From the NCBI GenBank assembly GCA_002352135.1, contig DEHW01000092.1, positions 6,782 through 12,681 of the forward strand: a stretch of DNA of 5,900 nucleotides, written 5' to 3'. Both the position numbers and the translations under genes were made by a program. The DNA comes from Lysobacterales bacterium UBA2790 (GTDB taxonomy: Bacteria; Pseudomonadota; Gammaproteobacteria; Xanthomonadales; Xanthomonadaceae). This document shows, in pieces, positions 1 through 5,900 of this stretch. The notes under the pieces are model-generated. The model ran no database searches, was not told the DNA's origin, and worked only from the letters and a program-made list of their open reading frames with translations. Position 1 is the stretch's first letter. The number at the start of each line of letters is the position of its first letter.

Positions 1-757
1 ATTGCAACAGCGCGAATCACCGCCACGCGTCCAGATCTCGACCAACAGTCTGGCTGCGACCGATGCCTTCCCGGTGTACGCGCTATCGCACAAGTACAAA
101 CGAACCTACCTGCGCGAAATGCGCTTCGAGATTCACGAGTACAAACCGTTTCCAGCCAGCGCCCCCATTGTTCTGGAAGATGCAGAAGGCTTGTACATGC
201 CGGCGCATTTCGTGCGCAGCGAATCGGCGCGTGCCTTTGGCTCCGCCTCACGCCGAACCCTGTTGCGAGGACCCTTGCCGTTGAAAACGCTGGGCTTGCG
301 AATGGGCCTGCATGCCAAATCCATGGTCATCGATGGCGAGGTCGCCGTGATCGGCAGCCACAACTTCGATCCACGTTCGGATCACCTCAACACCGAAGCG
401 GTGCTGCTGATTCATGACGCGACGTTTGCACGGGATCTGCGCGAAACGCTGTTGTTCGACATGGCGCCACAGAACGCGTGGAGCATCGCGCCCAGACCTC
501 GACCGCCGGTACTTTCCGGCCTCAATTACAGCCTGGGCAAGCTCTCTGAAAAACTGCCATTGTTCGACATCTGGCCTTGGCGCTACGCCACCAGCTACGA
601 GATCAACCCGGGCTGCGAACCCCGTCCACCGCTGGCCGCCGATTTCGCGGAGTGCTACACGCCTGTCGGTGACTTTCCCGAAGTCGCGATTCCCTTCAAG
701 GGAATCAACACCCGCATTCTGACCGCATTTGGCGCCGGACTCGCGCCTATTCTGTGA
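1..757 (+). CDS. Phospholipase D family protein, cardiolipin-synthase-like (5' truncated)
   Basis: This is the C-terminal part of a phospholipase D superfamily protein, most like cardiolipin synthases of the ClsC/YmdC type, which transfer phosphatidyl groups at the inner membrane. About 251 residues are visible. The HKD motif is complete (HAKSMVID, nt 311-334: His, Lys and Asp in HxKx4D spacing) and is followed by GSHNFDPRSDHLNTE, the GSxN...R..LN.E signature of this family. Near the left edge, QISTNSLAATD resembles the stretch just after the first half of such enzymes. The frame is open to the left edge. The TTG at 2-4 is probably an internal Leu codon, so the first HKD motif and the true start lie outside the window. 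The tail after the motif (about 100 residues, including FDIWPWRYATSYEINPG) is not one I can assign. The family is clear; substrate specificity is inferred. Confidence 0.85.
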   Translation, partial: LQQRESPPRVQISTNSLAATDAFPVYALSHKYKRTYLREMRFEIHEYKPFPASAPIVLEDAEGLYMPAHFVRSESARAFGSASRRTLLRGPLPLKTLGLRMGLHAKSMVIDGEVAVIGSHNFDPRSDHLNTEAVLLIHDATFARDLRETLLFDMAPQNAWSIAPRPRPPVLSGLNYSLGKLSEKLPLFDIWPWRYATSYEINPGCEPRPPLAADFAECYTPVGDFPEVAIPFKGINTRILTAFGAGLAPIL

Positions 758-1007
758 GGACATTCACAGTGCGCGCCACGGCCGATGTCGCGTTGTCTCG
801 GAGTTGTCATTCCGTGCTGGCACAGTTGTTCACCTTCTGATTCAATGCCAGCGGCTTGAACACGGTCGGGTCGACAGGGGATCGATCCAGGCACAGGCAC
901 CCAAGCGGTCGACCAGGACGGACGAACGCGCCGAATCGGAATCGGAAACACCGTCGGAACTGACCGCGCCAGGAAGACCGGATCAGCTCACCAATTCGGG
1001 GAAAATC
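758..1007. other. Intergenic leader, no gene seen
   Basis: This 250-nt gap lies between the phospholipase D stop and the nuclease start. The nuclease frame stays open upstream to an ATG at 729, inside the phospholipase D gene. The 93 residues this would add are rich in Arg, Ser, Glu and Gln, show no domain, and would bury the obvious signal peptide, so I treat the stretch as non-coding. I see no strong hairpin terminator after the phospholipase D gene. A TTGTCA hexamer at 804-809 could be a -35 element, but no good -10 element follows at normal spacing. Confidence 0.5.
998..1002 (+). promoter_or_regulatory. Ribosome binding site deciding the nuclease start
   Basis: GGGGA lies five bases before the ATG at 1008. 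Together with the signal peptide that begins at this ATG, it favours 1008 over the in-frame ATG at 729. Confidence 0.55.
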
Positions 1008-3323
1008 ATGTTCAATCGCACAGCACGCGCGCGACTCGTCGGCGCGCAGGCGGTCCTGTTGTTGGCCGCTGGATCGGCGCAAGCCGATGTCTTCATCAAC
1101 GAATTCCACTACGACAACAGCGGTACCGACGCCAACGAAAAGGTCGAGATCATCGCCCCAGCGGGTACATCGCTGGCGGGCTGGAAGGTCTATCTCTACA
1201 ACGGCTCCGGTGGTGCGTCATATCTGACCGTCAATCTGAGCGGCACCACGGCCAATCAATGCGGCGGTCACGGCACCATCGTTGCCAACATCACGGGTGC
1301 GCAGAACGGCGCGCCGGATGGCATTGCACTGGTCAATGCCTCAGGCACGCTGGTGCAGTTTCTGAGCTACGAAGGCACGTTCACCGCCAGCGGTGGTCCT
1401 GCCAGCGGCGTGTTGAGCACGGCCGTGCCGGTGTCGGAAGCCGGTACCGAACCGAGCACTTATTCGCTGCAGTTGGCGGGCACTGGCAACAAGGCCAGCG
1501 ATTTCACCTGGCAGGCCGCGCGAGCCAGCAGTTGGGGTGCCTGCAACACCGGGCAAACCTTGAGCGGCGGCACCGATGTCGCGCCAACCTTGAGCAGCAG
1601 CACACCTGCCTCGGGCGCCACCGGTGTTGCCGTCAACAGCAATGTCAGCCTGACCTTCAGTGAAGCGGTCACGGTGTCCGGTAACTGGGCAACCGTGAAC
1701 TGCAGCAGCAGCGGCAGTCATCCCTTCGTGGTGAGTGGTGGCCCGACGACCTTCACGCTCAACCCGAATACCGACTTCGCCAACAGCGAAACCTGCACTC
1801 TCACGCTGATTGCGGCCAACATCCTTGATCAGGACGGCACCGCCACGCCGATGGCGAGCAATGTCAGCCGCAGCTTCACGACGGTCACGGGCGGCGGCGG
1901 TGGCAGCACATTGAGTAACGGCGTGACCGTCTCGGGATTGAGTGCGGCCACCGGCACCAGCCTGAGCTACACGCTCTCAGTGCCTGCTGGTGCAAGCAAT
2001 CTCAGTTTCGTGATGAGTGGTGGCACCGGAGATGCGGACATGTATGTACGCTTCGGCAGCGCACCGACCACGTCGACCTACGACTGTCGACCCTACAACA
2101 CCGGCAATGCCGAAACCTGCACCTTCGCCACACCCAGCGCGGGAACCTGGTATGTGATGTTGAGCGCCTACACCAGCTTCTCGGGTGTCAGCCTGTCGCC
2201 GAGCTTCAGCACGGGTGGCACGGATACGGCGCCGACCCTGAGCAGCAGCACACCTGCCTCGGGTGCGACCAATGTGGCGATCAACAGCGACATCAGCCTG
2301 ACCTTCAGCGAGGCGGTGACGGTCAGCGGAAGCTGGTACAGCCTGAGCTGCGCCAACAGCGGGTCACACTCGGCGGTGGTCAGTGGTGGCCCGACCACCT
2401 TCACGCTGAATCCGAGCGTGGATTTCGGAAATCTGGAAACCTGCACGCTGACCTTGGTGGCGGCGAACATTGTCGATCAGGACGGCACACCGACGGCCAT
2501 GGCCGCCAACGTCACCCGCAGCTTCACCACCAGCTCGGCGGCCAGCGGTTACTACGCCAGCGTCAACGCCAGCTCGGCGGCGACCTTGCGCAGCACCCTG
2601 CACCCGGTGATCGACGATCACACCAAGATCCCCTACACCGCCAGCACCACCGACACCTGGGATGTGCTCAACGTCGCCGATCAGGACCCGTTGAACAGCA
2701 GCCGCGTGCTCGACATCTACAAGAACACGTCCTACGCCAAGGCCACTGGCGGCAACGACTTCTACAACCGCGAGCACACCTGGCCAAACTCCTTGGGCTT
2801 CCCCAACGACGGCAGCACCAACTACGCCTACACCGACCTGCACATGCTGATGATCTCGGACATCAGCTACAACTCGACGCGCAGCAACAAGCCCTACGAC
2901 AACTGCACCTCGGGCTGCACTTCGCTGGCCACGGCGACCTACAACGGCGTCGGCGGCGCGAGCGATCCCAATCTGAGCAGCGACAGCGTGTTCCAGGTCT
3001 GGTCGAAGTTGAAGGGCAATGTGGCCCGCGCGATGTTCTACATGGACATCCGCTACGAAGGCGGCACGCATGGCGTCAGCGGCGCGGCTGAACCCGATCT
3101 GCGCCTCACCGACAACCTCAGTGAAGTGGTGATGACTGGAACCAACGCGTCCGTTGCCTACATGGGCAAGCTCAGCACCCTGATCCAATGGCATCTGGCC
3201 GACCCGGTCGATGCCGCCGAGCAGCTTCGCAACGACGTTGTGGAAAGCTACCAAGGCAACCGCAACCCCTTCATCGACCATCCCGAATGGGTGGTGTGCC
3301 TGTATCAGGGTGTTTGTAACTGA
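1008..3323 (+). CDS. Secreted multidomain endonuclease I (NucM/EndA-type) with lamin-tail, Ig-like and PPC domains
   Basis: A 771-residue exported nuclease that probably cuts extracellular DNA, and perhaps RNA, without sequence specificity. Residues 1-26 form a Sec signal peptide (basic start, LLLAAGSAQA, likely cleavage after Ala26). Residues 27-185 resemble a lamin-tail domain (FINEFHYDNSGTDANE, later DGIALVNASG and SLQLAGTGN). Residues 190-292 and 406-508 are two near-identical Ig-like domains of the SbsA/Big_5 kind. A Gly5-Ser linker and a PPC domain (about 301-400, GDADMYVRFG and GTWYVMLSAY) lie between them. Residues 514-771 are the endonuclease I domain. NREHTWPNS holds the probable metal ligand Glu589 and general base His590; DLHMLMISDISYN..RSN holds the probable metal ligand Asn622; GNRNPFIDHPEW closes the domain. 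Residue roles are inferred from Vvn/EndA nucleases. The 12 cysteines fall as pairs within domains, which fits an extracytoplasmic protein. A strong terminator follows the stop. The family call is firm; the biological role is inferred. Confidence 0.92.
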   Translation: MFNRTARARLVGAQAVLLLAAGSAQADVFINEFHYDNSGTDANEKVEIIAPAGTSLAGWKVYLYNGSGGASYLTVNLSGTTANQCGGHGTIVANITGAQNGAPDGIALVNASGTLVQFLSYEGTFTASGGPASGVLSTAVPVSEAGTEPSTYSLQLAGTGNKASDFTWQAARASSWGACNTGQTLSGGTDVAPTLSSSTPASGATGVAVNSNVSLTFSEAVTVSGNWATVNCSSSGSHPFVVSGGPTTFTLNPNTDFANSETCTLTLIAANILDQDGTATPMASNVSRSFTTVTGGGGGSTLSNGVTVSGLSAATGTSLSYTLSVPAGASNLSFVMSGGTGDADMYVRFGSAPTTSTYDCRPYNTGNAETCTFATPSAGTWYVMLSAYTSFSGVSLSPSFSTGGTDTAPTLSSSTPASGATNVAINSDISLTFSEAVTVSGSWYSLSCANSGSHSAVVSGGPTTFTLNPSVDFGNLETCTLTLVAANIVDQDGTPTAMAANVTRSFTTSSAASGYYASVNASSAATLRSTLHPVIDDHTKIPYTASTTDTWDVLNVADQDPLNSSRVLDIYKNTSYAKATGGNDFYNREHTWPNSLGFPNDGSTNYAYTDLHMLMISDISYNSTRSNKPYDNCTSGCTSLATATYNGVGGASDPNLSSDSVFQVWSKLKGNVARAMFYMDIRYEGGTHGVSGAAEPDLRLTDNLSEVVMTGTNASVAYMGKLSTLIQWHLADPVDAAEQLRNDVVESYQGNRNPFIDHPEWVVCLYQGVCN
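1575..1883 (+). repeat. Ig-like (Big_5/SbsA-type) domain, copy 1, within the nuclease
   Basis: Encodes residues 190-292 of the nuclease, from DVAPTLSSSTPASGATG to RSFTT. It aligns without gaps to copy 2, with about 79 of 103 residues identical by hand count. The two cysteines (232 and 263) are conserved in copy 2 and probably form a disulfide. Such domains usually act as spacers or adhesive modules in exported proteins. Confidence 0.85.
2223..2531 (+). repeat. Ig-like (Big_5/SbsA-type) domain, copy 2, within the nuclease
   Basis: Encodes residues 406-508, from DTAPTLSSSTPASGATN to RSFTT, exactly 648 nt downstream of copy 1. A 25-nt run is identical between the copies (1591-1615 and 2239-2263). 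Cys448 and Cys479 match the cysteine pair of copy 1. It sits directly before the catalytic domain. Confidence 0.85.
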
Positions 3324-3348
3324 ACCTGTCACTCTGGATGACGAAACC

Positions 3349-3376
3349 AAAAGGGCTCGCTTCGGCGAGCCCTTTT
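3349..3376 (+). terminator. Rho-independent terminator of the nuclease gene
   Basis: A perfect 12-bp inverted repeat, AAAAGGGCTCGC and its complement, encloses a TTCG loop closed by C-G, the very stable UUCG tetraloop. The 3' arm ends in TTTT, followed by GCGTTTC. It starts 25 nt after the nuclease stop. Because the A-run and T-run are symmetric it could also work in the opposite direction, although I see no - strand gene that would need it. Confidence 0.9.
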
Positions 3377-3804
3377 GCGTTTCAGGGAGCGCAAACCTGA
3401 CCACAGACTGCGCGAATGCATGGGTGCGGCGTGCATACGAGAAATAAACCGTTGCCGTCTCCAAACAGATTGCGATATGCCATCACCGTCCATACCAGCC
3501 CCAGTCTGCGGTGCAAGATGGAGTTGCTGGCATTCCCGAGCCGGAATAGTCCAGCGATCATTGGCGCGCCGACGTTGGAACACCGCATCGCACGAACGGC
3601 GCATAGCAGCATTCCGAAGCGCCGACGGCCCAAAAACAGCGAGCCAAGCCATACCTCTGGCGCAGGGATTGCAAGAGCAGTGTGACGAAGATGTGAGTTT
3701 CAGCGCCAACGCGGCAAAACGCTTTGTTTTTTAGTTAGTTAAAGGTGTTCTTGGACGGGCAGTGGATGCCGGTCTTTTGACATATACCGATGAGGTGCAG
3801 CGCT
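3377..3804. other. Intergenic region of about 430 nt, no gene recognised
   Basis: Several short frames are open here on both strands, but none gives a recognisable protein or has a convincing ribosome binding site, and they overlap one another. An AT-rich patch at 3718-3746 (runs of T, then TTAGTTAGTTAAAGG) stands out from the GC-rich surroundings and may lie in the promoter region of the downstream gene. I could not assign -35 and -10 boxes with normal spacing. I see no tRNA and no clear repeat. Confidence 0.5.
3792..3797 (+). promoter_or_regulatory. Ribosome binding site of the large exported protein
   Basis: GAGGTG lies seven bases before the ATG at 3805. A second in-frame ATG at 3790 has no such site upstream, so 3805 is preferred. 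The frame is closed by a TGA at 3778-3780, which limits the start to these two ATGs. Confidence 0.6.
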
Positions 3805-5900
3805 ATGAGCAGAAGAGACGATGTTCCGGTCCACGCGTCATCCCGCCCTTTGGCGGCAATGTTGGCCGTTGGGCTTCTGGTGACTGGGGTATCGGCACTG
3901 GCGGCGCCCCGCGCCAATGTCAATGGCAGCAGCTACTTCATCGGTGGCACCTACATCGAGATGGGGATGAACTCATCCGGTGCATTCGGTAGCGAGGACG
4001 CCGCACCGGGTGGCTACCACGCCAGTAGCAGCTACGGCGGGCGGTTGGGGTTTGTGAACACCACGATTGCTGCTGACTTCTTTCTGCCAGGCAACCCCTA
4101 CGAAGCCTTTGGCGCTGGCTATACGATCTCAGGATCGCAGACGACCGGCGAATGCAAGACCGTCAGTGGCTTCACGGGAACCTGCACCGGGCTTGCCATG
4201 GACGGTGGTTATCCCACCGCCACGACATCTGGCTCCAATGCTGTTCTCACCAGTCGACATACCTTGGGTTCGTTGCGTTTGACGCAGCAATTCAATCTGC
4301 CGGAAAACGAAAAGTACGTAGAAATCGTCGTGACTGCTCAGAATCTGAGTGGATCAACCATGACGGATGTCCGCTATGTCAGGGACTTTGACCCGGATCA
4401 GGGATACGACGTCTGCAGCAATTACTCGACGACAAATATCATCCAGCGAACACCGTCCAGCCACGGATTTGCGGCGGTTCAATCCGACACGCCGTGTGGA
4501 TCAGCCAATTCATTTGTCTATCTCTCCACGCAGTTGGGTGCCAAGGGCCGAGTCGGGTCGTCGGGAGCAGCTCCCTATTCCGCCCAATGGTCGGGTGAGC
4601 AAGCGGCCGGCACCACCAACGGTGGCGCTGATGACTGGATGGCCATCATGGTGCCCTTCGGAGATATCCCCGCAGGCCAGTCCAAATCCGCCACGTACTA
4701 CATGTTGATCGACCCGGCGGGTATCAACGACTTCGAAGCCAACGTCCTCAAGACCATCACCACGTCGGTGGCCTCTGGCAGCGGTACGGTGACCCCGCCC
4801 AGCACCAGCGTGGCAGCGGGAGGAACGGCAAGCTTCAATCTCACCGGCAGTGTCGGCTGGGTTCCGTCCACATCGGTTGGAGGCACCTGTCCGGTGGGCT
4901 CGTGGTCGGGCAACACCTACACCACCGGTGTCATTACTGACAATTGCGCCATCAGTTTCAACTTCCAGGCCGCCACCTACACGGTCAGCACCAGCGTGGC
5001 GGGTAGCGGAAGCATCAGCCCGACCAGCGCGACAGTGACCCATGGCAACAGCACCAGCTTTACGGTGACGCCTAATGCGGACAACACCATCGGTACGGTC
5101 AGCGGATGCGGCGGGTCATTGAGTGGCTCCACCTACACCACCGGTTCCATCACCGGTGCCTGTACGGTCAGCGTTCAATTCCGCGCCAACCAGACCATCA
5201 ACTTCCCGAATCCGGGTCTTCAGGTGTTCACGTCTGGTGGGACTTTCCCGCTTGTTGCCACGGCCAGTTCCGGCTTGACTGTGAGCTTCGCAGGCTCTTC
5301 TCCATCGGTCTGCACGGTGTCCGGTAGCACCGCCACCATGGTCGCTCCCGGCGAGTGCGTGGTGACCGCCAGCCAAGCAGGAAACACCAGCTATAACGCG
5401 GCACCAAACGTCATCGAGAACATTCAGGTAGGTCGCATTCCGACCACTACGAGTATTTCGTCAACTTCGACCGGTGCAAGCTCGTTGACCAACGAGGGCT
5501 TCGATATCTCGGTGTCTGTCGCAAGCCAGGGTGTTGGTGATCCTACCGGCAGCGCGACAGTCAGAGCCCTGACGGCGGGCGGTGCAACAATGGGCTCCTG
5601 TATGGCGACGCTCGGTGCGCCCGTGGGTGGTGTCGCAACAGGTTCTTGCTCCATCGCTACGGGTGTATTGCAACCCCATGATGCGGTGACGCGCTTGGTT
5701 GCGGACTACAGCGGCGATACCAACGACGATGTCAGCACCAGCACGGACTTCGCGTTCAGCGTGTTGCCGGGCGAGGTGGCGATCACGCCGCTGGTGTCGG
5801 ATGTCACGGTAGTCTCGGGTGAAGTGATTTCGGTGACGGTGGCGCTGGATGCCGTCGCACCGGCACTGGGTCCGGTGACCGGCGATGGCAGCAATGCGCC
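3805..5900 (+). CDS. Large exported modular protein with Ig-like repeats (3' truncated by window edge)
   Basis: An uninterrupted frame of 698 codons starts at ATG 3805 and runs off the right edge. Residues 1-33 form a signal peptide: Arg-rich start, hydrophobic AAMLAVGLLVTGVSALA, cleavage near Ala33. Residues 35-312 form a module with YFIGGTYIEMGMNSSGAFGS, ADFFLPGNPYEAFGAGY and VRYVRDFDPDQGYD. I have the impression of similar N-terminal stretches in other large bacterial surface proteins, but cannot name the family or a function. Next come two repeats resembling divergent InlB B-repeats (about 319-387 and 393-459). A domain beginning QTINFPNPG with SSGLTVSF, VCTVSG and ASQAGNTSYNAAP follows (463-542), typical of bacterial Ig/MBG-like repeats. 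An Ig-like repeat of the Big_3_5 kind (545-653, TTTSIS to DYSGDTNDD) and the start of a further domain come last. It is probably a cell-surface or secreted adhesin-like protein. The C-terminal anchor is outside the window. Confidence 0.85.
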   Translation, partial: MSRRDDVPVHASSRPLAAMLAVGLLVTGVSALAAPRANVNGSSYFIGGTYIEMGMNSSGAFGSEDAAPGGYHASSSYGGRLGFVNTTIAADFFLPGNPYEAFGAGYTISGSQTTGECKTVSGFTGTCTGLAMDGGYPTATTSGSNAVLTSRHTLGSLRLTQQFNLPENEKYVEIVVTAQNLSGSTMTDVRYVRDFDPDQGYDVCSNYSTTNIIQRTPSSHGFAAVQSDTPCGSANSFVYLSTQLGAKGRVGSSGAAPYSAQWSGEQAAGTTNGGADDWMAIMVPFGDIPAGQSKSATYYMLIDPAGINDFEANVLKTITTSVASGSGTVTPPSTSVAAGGTASFNLTGSVGWVPSTSVGGTCPVGSWSGNTYTTGVITDNCAISFNFQAATYTVSTSVAGSGSISPTSATVTHGNSTSFTVTPNADNTIGTVSGCGGSLSGSTYTTGSITGACTVSVQFRANQTINFPNPGLQVFTSGGTFPLVATASSGLTVSFAGSSPSVCTVSGSTATMVAPGECVVTASQAGNTSYNAAPNVIENIQVGRIPTTTSISSTSTGASSLTNEGFDISVSVASQGVGDPTGSATVRALTAGGATMGSCMATLGAPVGGVATGSCSIATGVLQPHDAVTRLVADYSGDTNDDVSTSTDFAFSVLPGEVAITPLVSDVTVVSGEVISVTVALDAVAPALGPVTGDGSNA
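4759..4965 (+). repeat. Divergent InlB B-repeat-like domain, copy 1
   Basis: Encodes residues 319-387 of the open-ended protein (TTSVASGSGTVTPPSTSVAAG to CAISFNF). The pattern is a Gly-Ser-Gly turn, a Ser/Thr-rich strand, NTYTTGVIT, a Cys and a closing aromatic strand. This matches the general layout of bacterial extracellular B-repeats, and the layout recurs in copy 2. Confidence 0.65.
4981..5181 (+). repeat. Divergent InlB B-repeat-like domain, copy 2
   Basis: Encodes residues 393-459 (TVSTSVAGSGSISPTSATV to CTVSVQF), directly after copy 1. Shared marks are STSVA.GSG, STYTTGSIT against NTYTTGVIT, and a Cys near the end paired with an earlier Cys (435 and 453 here). GCGGSLSGSTYTTGSITGAC is the clearest family-like stretch. 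Confidence 0.7.

Noticed and set aside
248..763. 171-codon - strand frame opposite the phospholipase D gene
   Set aside because: It is antisense to the conserved HKD region and gives no recognisable protein; a shadow of GC-rich codon use.
729..1007. N-terminal extension of the nuclease frame to the ATG at 729
   Set aside because: It would overlap the phospholipase D gene, adds low-complexity sequence without a domain, and would hide a clear signal peptide that starts at 1008 behind a GGGGA ribosome binding site.
2364..3464. Long open frame on the - strand (366 codons) opposite the nuclease
   Set aside because: It is antisense to a confidently assigned catalytic domain. Its Val/Ala/Gly/Arg-rich product looks like a GC-rich shadow frame, and it also runs through the terminator hairpin.
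3702..3732. Weak hairpin (AGCG with CGCT) before the T-run at 3727-3732 as a second terminator
   Set aside because: The stem is only about four base pairs with a long loop, and no transcribed gene ends just upstream.
3375..3734. Possible small genes in the gap (+ strand 119 codons at 3375-3734; - strand 83 codons at 3382-3633)
   Set aside because: The products are Arg/Cys-rich and unrecognisable, the frames overlap each other on both strands, and the first begins within the terminator.
3777..3782. Consensus-like TTGACA as a -35 promoter box
   Set aside because: At normal spacing the -10 box would fall at about 3800-3805, on the start codon at 3805, and no TATAAT-like hexamer is there. Transcription would begin after the start codon.
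4510..5043. 177-codon - strand frame opposite the large exported protein
   Set aside because: It is antisense to a continuous frame with signal peptide and repeat domains, and its Gly/Arg/His-rich product has no domain.

Overview
The window looks like chromosomal DNA of a high-GC Gram-negative bacterium. The codons are GC-rich, the two exported proteins carry Sec-type signal peptides, and the domain mix (cardiolipin-synthase-like phospholipase D, lamin-tail plus endonuclease I, long Ig-like surface proteins) resembles Gammaproteobacteria of the Lysobacterales/Xanthomonadales kind. That placement is an inference from protein style, because the window holds no marker gene. All genes I can support lie on the + strand.

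Layout. (1) Positions 1-757 hold the 3' part of a phospholipase D superfamily gene, cut by the left edge, with one complete HKD motif and a GSxN signature. (2) Positions 758-1007 are a leader with no convincing gene; the downstream reading frame stays open through it, but the true start is at 1008. (3) Positions 1008-3323 encode a complete 771-residue secreted nuclease. From N to C it has a signal peptide, a lamin-tail-like domain, an Ig-like domain, a pre-peptidase C-terminal (PPC) domain, a second near-identical Ig-like domain and a C-terminal endonuclease I (NucM/EndA-type) domain with its catalytic motifs intact. (4) Positions 3349-3376 form a perfect 12-bp hairpin with a C(UUCG)G loop, a strong terminator. 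(5) Positions 3377-3804 contain no recognisable gene. (6) From 3805 to the right edge runs an uninterrupted frame of at least 698 codons that has no stop in the window. It encodes a large exported protein with an unassigned N-terminal module of about 280 residues followed by a string of repeat and Ig-like domains.

Functional reading. The nuclease and the open-ended protein are both exported and modular, and a terminator separates them, so they are probably independent transcription units. A role in extracellular DNA degradation (nutrient or biofilm turnover) for the nuclease follows from its family. The last protein looks like a surface or secreted adhesin-type protein, but its function cannot be stated from the sequence. 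I see no mobile element, CRISPR array, tRNA, rRNA or defence system. The window is modular secretome DNA rather than a clearly new system.
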